Shown: positions 12,518-24,909 of the stretch, in pieces
How the letters are laid out: each line of letters opens with the position of its first letter
Numbering within the stretch: the first letter of the stretch is position 1
Source of the DNA: Annona cherimola
Lineage: Eukaryota > Streptophyta > Magnoliopsida > Magnoliales > Annonaceae
NCBI GenBank assembly: GCA_030490835.1
Contig: CM059975.1
Span: 37,480,133-37,544,132 of the forward strand
Length of the DNA: 64,000 bases
Reading direction: 5' to 3'
Program-made: the position numbers and the translations under genes
Notes under the pieces: model-generated
What the model saw: only the letters and a program-made list of their open reading frames with translations
What the model was told of the DNA's origin: nothing
Database searches by the model: none

Positions 12518-13324
12518 TCATCTTCTACCAGGACCCCTCCTTATGTAATACCTACGACTAGGCGGAACCTGAGTGGGTTCATCGGTAATTGTGCTCGTGT
12601 CGAACCATACGGGGACATCATCCTCCCCTCCATCAGTGCTATCACTATCATCATCCTCATCTTCTTCCTCAACTTTCTCATTTTCATCATCCTCCTCTCG
12701 TATCTCAGGAGCAAGATATTCCATCGGGTCCTCGTCGTCATTATCACTAACATTATTATTATTTTCAATTCCAAGTTAGACAGGTTCCGCATCTTGTCCC
12801 GTTATGTGAATAATGACTTCATTAAGACCCGGTGCAACAGGTGTTTCTAAAATTCCCTGAGCCTGACGTTCTTCTACTGCAATAGCTACCTCTTTCTCCC
12901 TCTGATGGATCCTTGCTCAACTTACCCCGTGCCTAAATTGCACAAGTCTGCACTCAAATCTATACTATGGACTATCATCAGGGGGTATAGGTGTTGGAAT
13001 CTAATCCCAAAATCTTTGGAGATCTTGAGGGTATATCAAATCAAACGGGAGGGTAGATCTATTTGGTGAGATGCCGCAGTATTCTCCACCTTAGGAGTAT
13101 GGCTTGTAGACTCCTCTACATTAGGCCTTTGAGGGTATGGGACGACATAATAATCTCCCTAAGTCTGAGTCTAAGGGTGCCTAGGAGGAAAACCAGGAAG
13201 AACTGGTGGGAAGTATGTGGAATTCCACCTTCTATTCACATTTTTTTGCTATTCTTCTTTTTCGCTCCTCCTCCTCCTTTCTAATTTCTTGCTCACTTAT
13301 TGCCCTCTTTCCTCTGTTGTCCAT
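12518..13324 (-). pseudogene. Extra ORF upstream of gag in the gypsy element, decayed
   Basis: This is a sense-orientation coding trace between the PBS and gag. It begins at ATG 13324 with MDNRGKRAISEQEIRKEEE, a charged start, and continues across a few stops and frame breaks. Its middle has PYPQRP and HTPKVENTAASHQ, and a later open run has EKEVAIAVEERQAQGILE. It ends in a strongly acidic segment (EEDDENEKVEEEDEDDD) followed by a basic tail (RRYYIRRGPGRR). Together it covers about 260 codons. No enzyme motif is recognised. An additional gag-upstream ORF is known in some Tat/Ogre-lineage elements, but I do not know one typical for this lineage. Acidic repeats can also be low-complexity noise, so the claim rests on continuity of frame. 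Confidence 0.5.
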
Positions 13325-13504
13325 CTACAATTAAAACATAGCAAGTCAACTATATTCAAATTTCATAATCAAATCATCATAGACAATTATTCTATAATCA
13401 CATAATCATCATCTAATCACATAGATGTAGCTTATCATCTAATCACATAGCTTATAGCTATAAATTTTCACACTTAGAAAATTTTTCTCGCCTATTTACC
13501 AATC

Positions 13505-13520
13505 CATGATCTGATACCAA
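13505..13520 (-). other. Primer-binding site of the gypsy element (tRNA-iMet type)
   Basis: On the element strand this reads TTGGTATCAGATCATGG a few bases inside the 5' LTR. It matches the TGGTATCAGA... complement of the plant initiator methionine tRNA 3' end, with small differences afterwards. Confidence 0.85.
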
Positions 13521-13524
13521 CTTC

Positions 13525-16500
13525 TGTGACGCCCCAGCCCAAGAGTCACAACCTTACTCCAAGATTTATCAATTGATAAATGTGATCAGAATTGTTGTCC
13601 TGTAACACGAAAGATTTATTGGATATCTATCCACTTTATCTTAACTCCTTAGGAATTTATATCATTTTATATATTCTATTTCCATCATATGCCTTTTTAG
13701 GTCATTAAAATCAATTTAGCATACACATCGGATATCATAAATTTCATACTTAATCATATCATGATAAATCATTTTTAACATTTGACCATAAAATGTTTTT
13801 TGCTATTGATAGTCAAAATCACCACATAGTCATAAACATAACATAATTCTTATACAATATTAAATCACTATTTAATGTCATTAGAAATACAAGCATACAA
13901 GTCATAAAGTTCAATTACAAATAACTTATAAAAATTCATTTTTTCTTGAATCTCCACCTGTGCTCCTTGCATGGTTCTCCCCTTCACCTATCTTTAGGAT
14001 TTGGAAAACAAAACTGTAAATCAAAACTCAATAAGTAAGCTATAAGGTTTTCAGGCAATTAATTTTCATTGAAAATAACTTGGAAAGCCACATTATACTC
14101 ACTCGAGGGTATATCTTAAAACATGTTTCTTATACCCGTCTAGGGTATGTCATAAACAATGCGTTACATCATTTAAAATCATGACATTCCTTTAGATAGA
14201 AGCTAGCTAGGTAACCATCTACTTTCATCCTCTCTTCCATTCTAGGGAGATGTCGTTGGCCCTCGGCCTCTCTTAGCGACTTGGCCGCACCAAAGAAGGA
14301 CATTCGGTCCGCTTATACATTTGAAGTGGACCTCTTACTTTATGCACATGCATCTTTCATAAACATTCTTTGACATACTAGCATAATTTTTCATTCATAA
14401 ATCCATGATTCATCGTTTGGCATAAATAATTGCAAAACAGTAAGCAATTCATTTATTCCATTGGGAATAACATTTCAATGCAAATTTAAATAAGGAATGA
14501 TCATCCTTAAACAACTTAGAAAGAATTGAAATCATTCATTTGGTAACTCATTTAAATAGTTAGAATATCATCGATAATCATTTGCACATATTTTGATAAA
14601 ACAAAGCATTTAAAAAATTGCTTGCTTAGCTTTCCATCTCGCTTATCTCTTTGCATTTGCATATACATAAATATAGCATTACAGTCATAACAATCTATTT
14701 GCTTGCATTCACTTAGTTTTCCAATCCTATAATCCATATCATATATAATCAACTTGGATGTTCAAGTCCATCATACATACATGACATGCACTTATGCATT
14801 ACATCATTCATTCCATATTGTGTTTTAATCTCATACTTAGGTTAAATACATAACATTCATTCATAATTCATCATTTGGGGACTCATATCTCCCATTAACC
14901 ATTTTTCACCTATTTTCCATTTTTCCTACTTCAATGCTTATTTTAAGCACATATGTGACGTTTTAAACTTTATAAATAAATCTCAAAATTGAGATAATCA
15001 CACATCATTCATATAGCAATATCCTTATACAATTCATCACATATTCATGCATATTTTGTATTTTAGCAAGTTTACATAAGTCACATATCATCCATTCATA
15101 CATATGCTCTACATATATTCAACATACAACACATATATTATATGTTTCTTAAAATTTCTCAACACAGCAACTTATACTCATTTTCAACATAATTAAACCC
15201 CTTAATTAACATATACTTTAGGTTTTAATTTTATATTTTTAATCCATTTATCATTAGGTTCCAAAACAACCATGTTAAGACCATTTTTCATCCTTTCAAC
15301 ACCTCTTTCAAGACTTAAATCATAACAGATTTTTACGTCATAATTTTCAGAAACTTAATACGCTTTTCTTAACCCAAATTTATGGTATTATCACATATTT
15401 AAAATTCATAATTCATTTGCTTCCATAACAACAACATTTTCATGTATATAGGGTATCCATTTTGACCTGTTTTGACATGTCCATAAATATATCTATAAAA
15501 TTAGATTTAGGAAAAATATTTCTAAGCCCCTTTGGACACTCAAATTACCTTAATCCTAGTGTAATTTACCCTCCATAAAATTTTTAAATCATTTATTAAC
15601 AAACAACAATAAAAATCATATGAAAAACACCTGTTTTGGCCCCCATTTGGACATCCCATACACATACCCTAAAAAATCAGATTTATGGCAAACTTATCCT
15701 GCCCACTTAGGACAACCAAAGGGTCCTTTAATTTAGGGTGTTTTAACCTACAATTCATCCATAAAATATTTAGGCACTTCCTTCTATCATTTTTAACTTA
15801 AAAATGGAAAAATCGGGCATTTCTTGAAACCCTAAGTTCCATTTTTGCTAAAATCATTAACAAATGCTCAAATCAACATATGTACTTTAAAAGAACATGA
15901 ATTAAATCCAAATCTTCATACTTTAATCATACAAAAACATGATTTTGGGTTTTGAGAATTTCCAAGTAAATTTCCATCTCAAAATTCAACCCTAACTTCA
16001 CTTTTCACTCGCTTGAACTCTTGATCTCATTTATATCCTTCAAAAATCATTTAATACCTTTATAAAGGCATCATAACTCATCCTTTAAGATTTCATTATG
16101 AACCATATTCATGGCTTATGAATTGAGAGCGAAAAACTTAATTCAAATGATTCAAAACTTAAGTTTTACTTACTTGAATTAAACCTAACTTGAATCCAAC
16201 TTGTTTGGCTTGGTTCTTCTCCTTTTTTTTCTCTTTTCCTTCTCCTTTTCTCCTTCCCTCTTGCTGGTTTGGATGTGCGCAAGCTTGCTTACAGCTTATT
16301 AAAGTTTTGGGATTTTTATCCCCCCTTTCTTCATGTGCATGTTTCCAAGGTCAATGTCCCTTTTTATATTTTTTTACCAGCCCATGGGACCTACTTTGCC
16401 ACATGATATGAGGTTAATTTATTTCTAACTTATCCGTTGATGACATGAAATTTTTATATCCAAGTAAAATATGCATTTTTCAATTATTGAAAATCCATAA

Positions 16501-17511
16501 AATCCATGCATTGATGGCCCATCTTGCTGTCCACCAAGTGACGCCCCCTCTTAGCTTAGGTTTTGACATTTTTTGCCACATTTTTCACATATTTATGTGC
16601 TCATTTACTTCACCTATGTATTAGACAACTTAGACATGCATTTTAGCATTTTTAAAAATCACATTTCCATGCCCAAAGTGCCCTTGGACGTCCATACAAT
16701 GCCACATAACCTATGCTCCATTTGAGCTAAATATTAGGCATCAAACCATGGCATTTAATCCTTGACATTTTCATGGATTTGACCATTAAACAAATCTTTA
16801 AAATCCAGCTCCATCCACCACAATTTGACACCTTGCATAGCATTAAAACATGTCATTTATCTTAAATATTTTTTATTAAATGCTATGGTAGTCTAGGGTA
16901 TACAAAGTCAATGCTAGATACCTTTTTCTAATTAACAAATTTTTCATGGTAATTACCTTAATCCAATCCGCTCATACTATAGAATTCATAATTTTATTCA
17001 ATCGTTTCAAATTTTATCTCAAACCGACGTTTCTACGTTAAGTTGTGAACCTTTGAAAATAATCTTAAAGTATGAGATTAATAAAAAATAATTAACAATT
17101 AATTTCATCACATTTTCCTTAATCCAATCCATACATAAGGTTGAGCCCAAAATCATAAGCTTACTTTAAAATTTCATCTCATTTCGCCTTATAGACGTCA
17201 AGTTATGAATTTTCTATGATTTTCAACACAATTCCATAATTTTTATTTTAATCTCCATTAATTAAATTGTGAAAATTAAAATAAATATTCATGCCACATT
17301 AGCATATACTAATCCTTGTTAAGCCTCTTTAGTCATCTTGACTCATATTGGGCTTTAGCGATTAATCATAATCACGATTCTTAATTGCAAACTCTAATTG
17401 CAAAATTCATCAATTCATGAAAATTATCTAAAAATATAATTAATTCACACATAAATCATAATTACATCTTAAATAAAATTATATGAATCCTACTTGGGTC
17501 TGAGTATTACA
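13525..17511 (-). repeat. 5' LTR of the gypsy element
   Basis: Partner of 3353-7320. It starts TGTGACGCCCCAGCCC and ends GAGTATTACA on the plus strand, followed directly by the TSD CCTTT. It would contain the promoter on the minus strand; no TATA box could be assigned with confidence in this AT-rich sequence. Confidence 0.95.
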
Positions 17512-17516
17512 CCTTT

Positions 17517-17860
17517 CTTCCATTTTTGATATTTGCTAACAATATCACTACTGTAATATGCAGTCATATTGGGAGATTACTTCAGATAGTTATCTGAAAT
17601 ACATAAAAGAATTCGTTGTTGGGATTGGACAATGGAAAGATACCATAGTGCCTCCTGTGCTTTGTTATTGCTTCGTTAATGCTTACTGAACAGGGGTGCG
17701 AATCAATTTGGTTCTAACCTGAATAAGTGAATATGAGTGAATTGACTCCTTTTTTTATAGTGGTTGGGTTGGAATTTTCACAAATCGAGCTATGCAAATC
17801 ACGTTGAGCCTGTTCAAGGGTTCCTTTATTTTTTATACTCATGTGTTGGCTCCACTTTGA
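17517..17860. other. Right flank of the gypsy insertion, no gene assigned
   Basis: Mostly unannotated. The first ~40 bases read on the minus strand begin after an acceptor-like ATATTACAG and are open across the reconstructed empty site (see findings). Confidence 0.3.
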
Positions 17861-17867
17861 TGTGTTT

Positions 17868-18405
17868 ATATAAGATGTATTTGAGAAGTGATAAAACATT
17901 TGAAGAAATTTTTTTAAAACATGAGAAAATGTTACGATATGATAGAGATAATAATGAGGAATAAAGAGAATAAAGTTAAATGTATGTTTGGTTATGTGAA
18001 GAAAATGTCAAAATAAAACTTTTCACTCTTCGTAACTACCTTATTTTAAAATTATTTTTCACATCTACTTGTATAACTGCCCTATTTTTTAATAATTTCT
18101 ACACAACAATCCGTATAATTAACATATCTAGTTTAACTTTATTATCTTTATACTCCATCATTACCCCTTTTATATCACATTATTTTCTAATAATTTAACA
18201 ACTTTTACACCAAAAACTTTTCATCTAAAAGTTTTATCACTTCCTAAACACCCTAAACTAAATAAATTAGTTGTATGGATAGTTGTGTAAATATAATTAA
18301 AAATAAGATAGCTATATAGAAAGACGTGAAAAATTATTAAAAATAAGATAGTTGTGGCAAGTAAAAAAGTTTTAGATTGAAAAATTTTATTTGCAAGGAT
18401 TTTAA
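17868..18405. mobile_element. Tourist-like MITE with a second family member nested in it
   Basis: The outer copy begins with ATTTGAGAAGTGATAAAAC and is interrupted after AAAGTTAA. The inner copy (about 17976-18251) begins TGTATGTTTGG and ends CCTAAACACCC. It is followed by TAA, matching the TAA before it, so a 3-bp TSD. The outer copy then resumes at about 18255 with TTAGTTGTATGGATAGTTGTG, exactly the next part of the family sequence seen at 29549-29879. PIF/Harbinger-type MITEs create TAA/TTA duplications. Confidence 0.7.
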
Positions 18406-18409
18406 GGTA

Positions 18410-19330
18410 TACAAATGGACCCATAAATTTTTAAACATTTTTTAGACTTGTCTAGATAAGTGTTTAAAATTTTTCAAAATGAAAAAATAAAATTTCTCAG
18501 GTTGTTAGTAATCTTATTCTTTTCATTTTTAGAATTTTGAGGCACCTATATAAATATGCCTAAAGTTTTTTATATTTTGAAAAATATATATGAAGCCACT
18601 TGCAATTGACTTCACAGCGACCTCATGAGGTTAACTACATGGAATTAAAACTTTAATAATATCGGGTACATAAATGGTGATTAATAAAAAGTGATCGAAT
18701 CATCCCCTCCTATTATTAAAAAAATTTGTTATACATCTGAGATCCCACTTTGATGGACTTATATAATTTTTTCAAAATGTTGCCTTATCTAAATAAATCT
18801 TTTTGAATTTTTTGAAGAAATGGTTTCTTATGCTTTGATGTGTTAGAAATCAGAAGTTATAAGTTTTTTAAAAAAAAATTTAGAAAGATGCATTTAGATA
18901 AAACAAATCAGTTTTAAAATTTTGATATAGGCCTAGTGAAGTGAGGGTCGTACTCGCATGCATAACAAAATAAATAAATAATAATAGGAATAGATTTTCG
19001 GAGAACATCAGATGGTTACCTCATGAAATTCATTGCACCAAATCACTTGTCTTAGTAGAATAGGTTTATTACATACGCTTTATAAAATCTATTTTTGATC
19101 TTACCATAATTTTAAGTATTTAAACTAATGTATCGTTGTTGAATTATTTAGTGACAAATAAAAGTGAACTATTTAATAAAAAAATTTATTATAAAAAATA
19201 GACCATAATAGTTTAATTTGCAAAATCGTATATATATAGGGTTTATTTTGAAATTATTCGAATTGACTGAGTGGAAATGCAAAAGCCATCATTGTATAAC
19301 AAGTGCTAGTGTATGAAAGTTAGGCTGATT
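18410..19330. other. AT-rich stretch, no feature
   Basis: Nothing is supported here beyond short A/T runs. Confidence 0.5.
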
Positions 19331-19379
19331 GCATGATGAACTTGTATTCAATTATATCAAAATTTTATTAAGCAAACAA

Positions 19380-20860
19380 GATGCATATCCAGGATTTTCC
19401 TTCAGTAATTGATAAAGCAGCTTTAGGTAAAATGATTGGAGATTCCTTCAAGAAAAGTGAAGAGATTGTGGCAACTGATCAAACCCTAAAGAACTAACTC
19501 ACTTTGGATGCAAGAAAACTACTGAGAATAGGAATTTTCTTTAAGGGCTTAATGGAGAGAAAAAAGTAGTTGAATTTTCAGCATGAAAAGCTACCTATAT
19601 TTTGCTATTAGTGTGAGATAATGAGCTATGGCCACAAAGATTGTTCAAAGTGGGCACTAGAAGGAAAAGATAAGATGGAAGTTGAATTACCCTATGGAAG
19701 TCAACAGAGAGTTGAATTCAAAACGAGTGGATTGAAAGGAGACTCTAGGGAAAGAAATAAGGTGGAGTCAAAACAATGTCTACTTAGGATAATAAAGACG
19801 GAAGGAGGTTTGAGGCTTCTAAAGAATATGGAGGGGATACGGATGAGCAAGGAATTACAACACAAGATGGGGATGGTGAAGAAAGGAAAATGGAGTGGGA
19901 AGGGAGAATAGTCTTGGGGCATTTCAAAGGGATCAATGGGACAGAAGACAGTATGATGCTAGTTAGTGTAATTAGAAAGAGTGTAGGCAAAAGGAGAATC
20001 TTCATATATAAGGTAAGGGGAGAGGAGTAAAAGAGGTGAAGGGGAAACAAAACAAGTTAGTAGGAAACCAAGAAGCAAAAGATGGAATGCAACAAATGAG
20101 GAGGGAGGAAAAAAGAGAGATAAGAAAAGGAAAGAAGAGATTCGCATGAGCATACAAGAGGGAAGGGAGGATATTATATTTGGCCAAGGCATAGGAAAGT
20201 AAGTTGGGAAAGGATTAAGAGGGATAAAAGGAGATAGGGAGAAGCGGGAAGATGAGACAAAAGAAGGAGAAGAGAGGGGTAGAAGGAGTAGTAGACAATG
20301 GTTGGGCGAGGAATAGGAATCAACAAGAATATCACAAACATGTAGGATGTATGTGTGGGGAAATTCAAATGGAGGAAGCTAGAGGCAAAGGATGAAATTG
20401 TAACAAGTGTGGGAAGTGATAGCTTTGAAAGTTGAAAACTTGAAAATAGCTTACTCATTGTGTTGACTGACCAAGAAAAATAAAACAACAATGTAGGAAT
20501 CATGAGTGAGGAAATGAAAAAGAATGGCTTTAGAGAAAGGAAATAGTACAAAAGAAGAAGGTTGATGTCTTTATTAGCTTGGAAAAAAATTTTAAAAGAG
20601 GATTTTTTTAAGGCGGATGTCTCTATTAGCTTGGGTTTTTCATGGGTTTGAGAATTCACGTATAATTCAAAACCTTCTTAAGTTGATTTTCAAAATGTTA
20701 TTGAGTTGATTAAGAAACAAGATTCTATTATGGTCTTCATCTTAGAGACCAAAATGAAGGAGATATCTAAATGAGTAGAAAGCTAGCATCTTATGAGACA
20801 ACCAAGAAGACAAATTAATCTTCCTTAAGTGTTGTTGGAAGATTTCAACAAGGTAACATG
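19380..20860 (+). pseudogene. Plant L1-type LINE remnant (ORF1 end and ORF2 start)
   Basis: The ORF1 trace contains IGIFFKGLME, then KLPIFCY and YGHKDCSKW, the CCHC_4 zinc knuckle of plant L1 ORF1 (one Cys lost to a stop or substitution). ELPYGSQQRVEF follows, matching the conserved YGpWLrA position. It continues as the 96-codon open frame 19621-19911, then a long basic and purine-rich region (to about 20600). At 20640-20770 the sequence resembles the start of ORF2 endonuclease: a frame-broken trace with IIQNLLKL, then ELIKKQDSIMVFILETKMKE. Reverse transcriptase is not found, so the unit is truncated on its 3' side or disrupted. The long minus-strand ORFs at 19700-20660 are shadows of the purine-rich strand. 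Confidence 0.75.
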
Positions 20861-20879
20861 GTTACCTGAGTGTGTTAGC

Positions 20880-21590
20880 AATCATATCTGAGGTAACAAT
20901 CTATTTGATCATCTTTTCTTCAATAATTTTTATTTTCATAATTACTTCCCCAAAACCTATCACATTATATATATGGTAGAATTTAGAATTGTATACATTT
21001 TTTAATGGTATAGTTTTTAAAATCTTATTTGACGATTAAATATATTTTTAATGAATTAGATTAAAATTATTTATATATCTCATATAGTGCAGAAATCATA
21101 ATATACCTTCGCTATTTTATTTGGACCTCTCTCATTTTAGTTTAGTTAATTTGATTCTTTTTTGGTTGGAAAATAAACTTTCAGATGTTTCTAATGGCAC
21201 TAGTTGCATACTATTTTTATTTACATACAATATTTGGTGATTTCATGAGTTAGTTGTGCAATTTTCTATAACTTTACAAGTTTATTGTAAAAATTCTAGA
21301 ATTATTATTTTCAATTTTAAAAGTTCTGAAAATTATACGGAATCTTTCTTACTCATTTTTCTTTATTTATGCCATTTTTTCTAAATTGAAGTAAAATGTA
21401 AAATTCTAAGTGCAGCCCATTTACCGACCATCGAGAGATAAGTTAGGCAAAGTCAAAATCCCCTTTTCTAGAAGCATACAAATGGCATGTTTCTCAACCA
21501 AAATAATTAAATAAATAATTAATCATAAAATTAAAGAAAATGAGGTGGCTGTTATGCCCTTTTTTGCTGGAAAATTCTGGGGTTTATAAT
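20880..21590. other. AT-rich stretch, no feature
   Basis: No gene or repeat boundary is visible. Confidence 0.45.
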
Positions 21591-21599
21591 AAGAAGCGA

Positions 21600-23930
21600 T
21601 GATCCATCTTAGAGTAAAGAGTAGAGAAGAGACAGAGAGAGAGAAGGTGGAGATGGGCTTTGATTAAATTAATCTCAACCATCAATCATCATCATCATCA
21701 AGGTTAATTGTTATTTATTTTATATATGACTTTCTAAATCAGGCAAAGATCAAGGGTAGAGATCAATCTGGACCATCAGATTTGGTAGACAAATTTCAGA
21801 TTTGAAGGAAGGAATTGATGTCCATAGAAACCAGATTTATTAAATCTGATGGAGATATATTTAAATCTATGAATTAGGGTTTTTGATACTTGAACATGGC
21901 CATAATCAAGGGCTATTATTTAGGGAAAGTTATGCCCAAATTTGTGATCAAAGTGGGCCTAAATAGATCATATACTATTGAACAACAAGGGAATGATCTC
22001 AACCATTGAATTTATGATTCCATGAATAATCTGGATGATCCAAACCATTAGATGAAGTTAGATCATGTGTGGACACCTCAATAGATGATTAGATTTGAGC
22101 ATTTGCAAATATGTTTCAATAATCTTTGTATTAGTGGAAAGTATAACTAGTTGATCTAAACAATTAAAGTTTAATTAAAAATATAATGTCATGATCGAAA
22201 TCATTGGATCAAGACTAAATAAATTATTTTCTATGATCCATGTATTAAACCTATGATCAAGGCTGTGATTAGTGATTTAAATTATCAATTATAACTGGTT
22301 ATAACTTAATGTACACCATCCATGAACTAAATCTAGAACCGAAATGAAAAATACAAAAGAATAGTAAATGAAAAATTTTTAGCATGAAAATTTGTGTGAG
22401 GTCTTATGATATTTTTATTAAGAAACTAAGGAATTTTCATCTTAAAATGTTAATCAAGTTGTAAATTATGAATGTTGGAAGGTCAAGCTGAACAGGGTAG
22501 AATGTGTGTTAAGATTAGCTGCACTAATTGATTTTTACTAATTTTTTTACAAGTAATTTTGTTCTAAAAATTTTATATGATATAGAATATATTTTGAATA
22601 TAACTTAGTGAAAATAAAATTAGTTTTTGGATGATATAAGTATGGCTAATAATTTAGTGATTTGAACTATCCCTGAACTCATACCCCTGTCCAACAGAAT
22701 AAAAATACATAAATAAATATGGATAATTAATATTTTGTGCTGAAAATATTTATTTTGGTTAATTCATTTAGTTATTGATGTATGATAGAAATTTTAGACT
22801 TAAATATCTTGATTTGATTATAGATCAAAATTTGGAGAAATCAGTGTGTCTGATTTCAGTAAATATGGAAAGATTGATGAATAATCAAAATAAAAATTGG
22901 AACTTAAATAATTATTATCCAAAATGACATGGTTAGTTAAAATATATGATTATTGACTTAACTCATGTGAACAGTTTTTACGAAATATTAGAAGAATATT
23001 AGGAATTAAATTGTATAGAATAGACAACCGAAAGTTGATGTGATTAAGGGGAGGCCTACCTGTGATCATATTAAGTTTTGAAACTTGAATGATTATTAGT
23101 TAATAATTAATGATGTGATAATGATGTTTATTAGTTAAAATTGAATATTTATAAGATAGGGTTGAATACAACGTAGAAAATACAATGTCGAAGAGTAATT
23201 TGGTAATTTTGTGAAATGAGTTCCTACTCGAATCAATTATTTTATAAACTTGGAGCAAGTAATATTTTAGAATTACTGAAATTTATTATAAGTGATAATT
23301 TTGAAATATTTTAATTTATATAAGCAACTACATGTTGACTAAACTATAAAAGTTAGAATACATAGACTTATTCATGCATCTTAGGATGAGATATCATGCT
23401 AGATCATTATTAAAAGAGTTAATTTGAGTTAAAATGTTAATTAAAGAAAAGTATTATTTTTCAGTGTGATGATTGAAATATTATAGCGGAATACAGTACA
23501 AAGATGAACTTGAGATTTATACAAGGTAAGTAGAGCTTTTTGCTCCTTTTTTAATTTTGTGTTTTATTGTATGGTTATAGGTATGGATGTTCTGGATGTC
23601 GTTGCTTTCTAATTTTTGAGTTAAGAAATATTATTAGTTATGCTGGTTTATTGTGATGCCGAGTTTGGCTCTTTATTTGGATCCAGTTTAATTTGAAATT
23701 AATGAGATATCTGGTTTATGATGACCTAGTGAATTATGTTATTGCACCTGTACATGTTCTCCCATTATCACTGATCCTGTACTTTACTAGCGATCGTTAA
23801 CTTTGTCAGCGAAGAGTTACAATTTATAAATAAAAAATTCTTACATGATTGTTAAGGACCATGACTCTTTTTGAACTTAGCTAAGTGTTCCATACAGCTA
23901 GCATGAGCTAAAAAGTATATATGTTTTATT
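21600..23930. repeat. Unclassified repeat with leader-like features
   Basis: It starts with a GA-rich segment (GACAGAGAGAGAGAAGG) after TTTATAATAAG. It then has many short variants of GATC and CCATTAGAT words, and contains the segment shared with 68-614. A donor-like ACAAG/GTAAGTAGAGC lies at about 23520. No coding frame is seen. It could be the LTR or leader of a retrotransposon, or a non-autonomous element; the sequence does not decide. Confidence 0.4.
22484..23027. repeat. Dispersed repeat, copy 2 (partner at 68-614)
   Basis: Same orientation as copy 1. Shared landmarks include CTCATACCCCTGTCCA and TGTATGATAGAAATTTTAG. Similarity ends after AATTAAATTGTATA in both. Confidence 0.75.
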
Positions 23931-23965
23931 TTGTAATGAAATGGTCATCTAATTTAATTATTGTT

Positions 23966-24670
23966 TTTAAATTTTAGTAGTTTTGTGGTGTTTGAAAATG
24001 ATTTAGTTGCTCTTTAAATACTTATTATTTTTTAAACAAAAATATATACATATATTCAAAAATTATTAATTGTAGCAAATGATTAAATACATTTTTATTA
24101 AAAATATGAAAATTTTGAAAATACGCATGTTAGCTCAGCCTAAAAGGTATATTTTTATATTTTTTTGTCTTTCTATGAAAATATTGTCCCAAATATATTT
24201 AATTTATTTATAAAAATTTGCATTAGCTCAGGTTAAAAGATGTTTATTTGTATTTCCTTTCATGAAAAATATTGTCTCAAATGAATTTAATTTATTTACA
24301 AAAATTCACAATCTTTAGATATATATATATTATATTTTTAAAATAATATTTTTTGGGTATTTAGATCATTTTCTTCCCAAAAATGTCGTTTTTAAAATGA
24401 AAATCATATCTAAAAAATTATAAATATTGGTATAAAATTACTCTTAATACAAAACTTTTTAAAAATTTTAATAACTAATATATTTAAAATTTTATTTAAG
24501 ATAATATGAATGAATAGATTATTTTAGATACTTTTAATATTAAATATATAAAACATGATTTGGCAATGCCGGTTCTGCGTTGAGCAGCGTGGTAGCTAAA
24601 AATGATGTATGAGATCTGCATAAACAAAAAAAAAAAAAAAGGCCGCAGAGGCTGCTACTGCACTGCGAAA
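23966..24670. repeat. Dispersed repeat related to 53010-53560 and 47575-47745
   Basis: The alignment with 53010-53560 is collinear, with landmarks TAAAATTACTCTTAATACAAAACTT and CATGATT(T/C)GGCAATCxCGGTT. At its end both loci enter GC-richer sequence with GAGCAGC and GTAGCT(A/G)AAAATGAT. Here that GC-richer unit is present once and is interrupted by a 15-base A run; at 53.5 kb it is amplified in tandem. Confidence 0.75.
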
Positions 24671-24905
24671 AGCTTTAGCTCCTGCTGTACTGTTTAACGC
24701 AGATGCCACTGCTGAAGTAAGCACTGCTCTGTTGACTGCCGAAAAGAAACTCCTATTTTCGTCCAAAGCATCCCAAATCACTCGCTTTTCTCTTTCCGTG
24801 AATGTCATAGAGTCGGGAATGCATCCCACGTGCCAATCTTATTTTCAAACGATGCAATCCTTCGCTCAACCCCTACAATCAGCCTGGTAGAGGCTAAAAA
24901 TCACT
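24671..24905. other. GC-richer non-coding stretch
   Basis: Contains GCAGAGGCTGCTACTGCACTG, like the unit at 53780-53800. The minus-strand open frame here encodes an Ala/Phe-rich peptide that depends on the adjacent poly-A run, so I do not call a gene. Confidence 0.4.
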
Positions 24906-24909
24906 CGTA

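Larger units (their letters stand above)
3353..17511 (-). mobile_element. Full-length Ty3/gypsy LTR retrotransposon, chromovirus (Tekay/Del-like)
   Basis: The element is 14159 bp and flanked by a perfect 5-bp target duplication, CCTTT (3348-3352 and 17512-17516). The ends are TG..CA, and the two LTRs are 3968 and 3987 bp. On the minus strand the order is 5' LTR, PBS, extra decayed ORF, gag, protease, RT, RNase H, integrase, chromodomain-like tail, PPT, 3' LTR. RT before integrase defines Ty3/gypsy. The integrase C-terminal tail and very long LTRs fit the Tekay/Del group; that clade assignment is inferred from layout and motifs, not from a tree. All ORFs contain stops or frame breaks. The LTRs differ at roughly one base in ten by eye, many as C/T or G/A changes, so the insertion is old. 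Confidence 0.95.

Noticed and set aside
20174..20659. 161-codon minus-strand ORF
   Set aside because: Leu/Ser/Phe-rich shadow of the purine-rich sense strand of the LINE remnant.
24596..24829. 77-codon minus-strand ORF
   Set aside because: Depends on a 15-base A run and repeats found in a non-coding array elsewhere.
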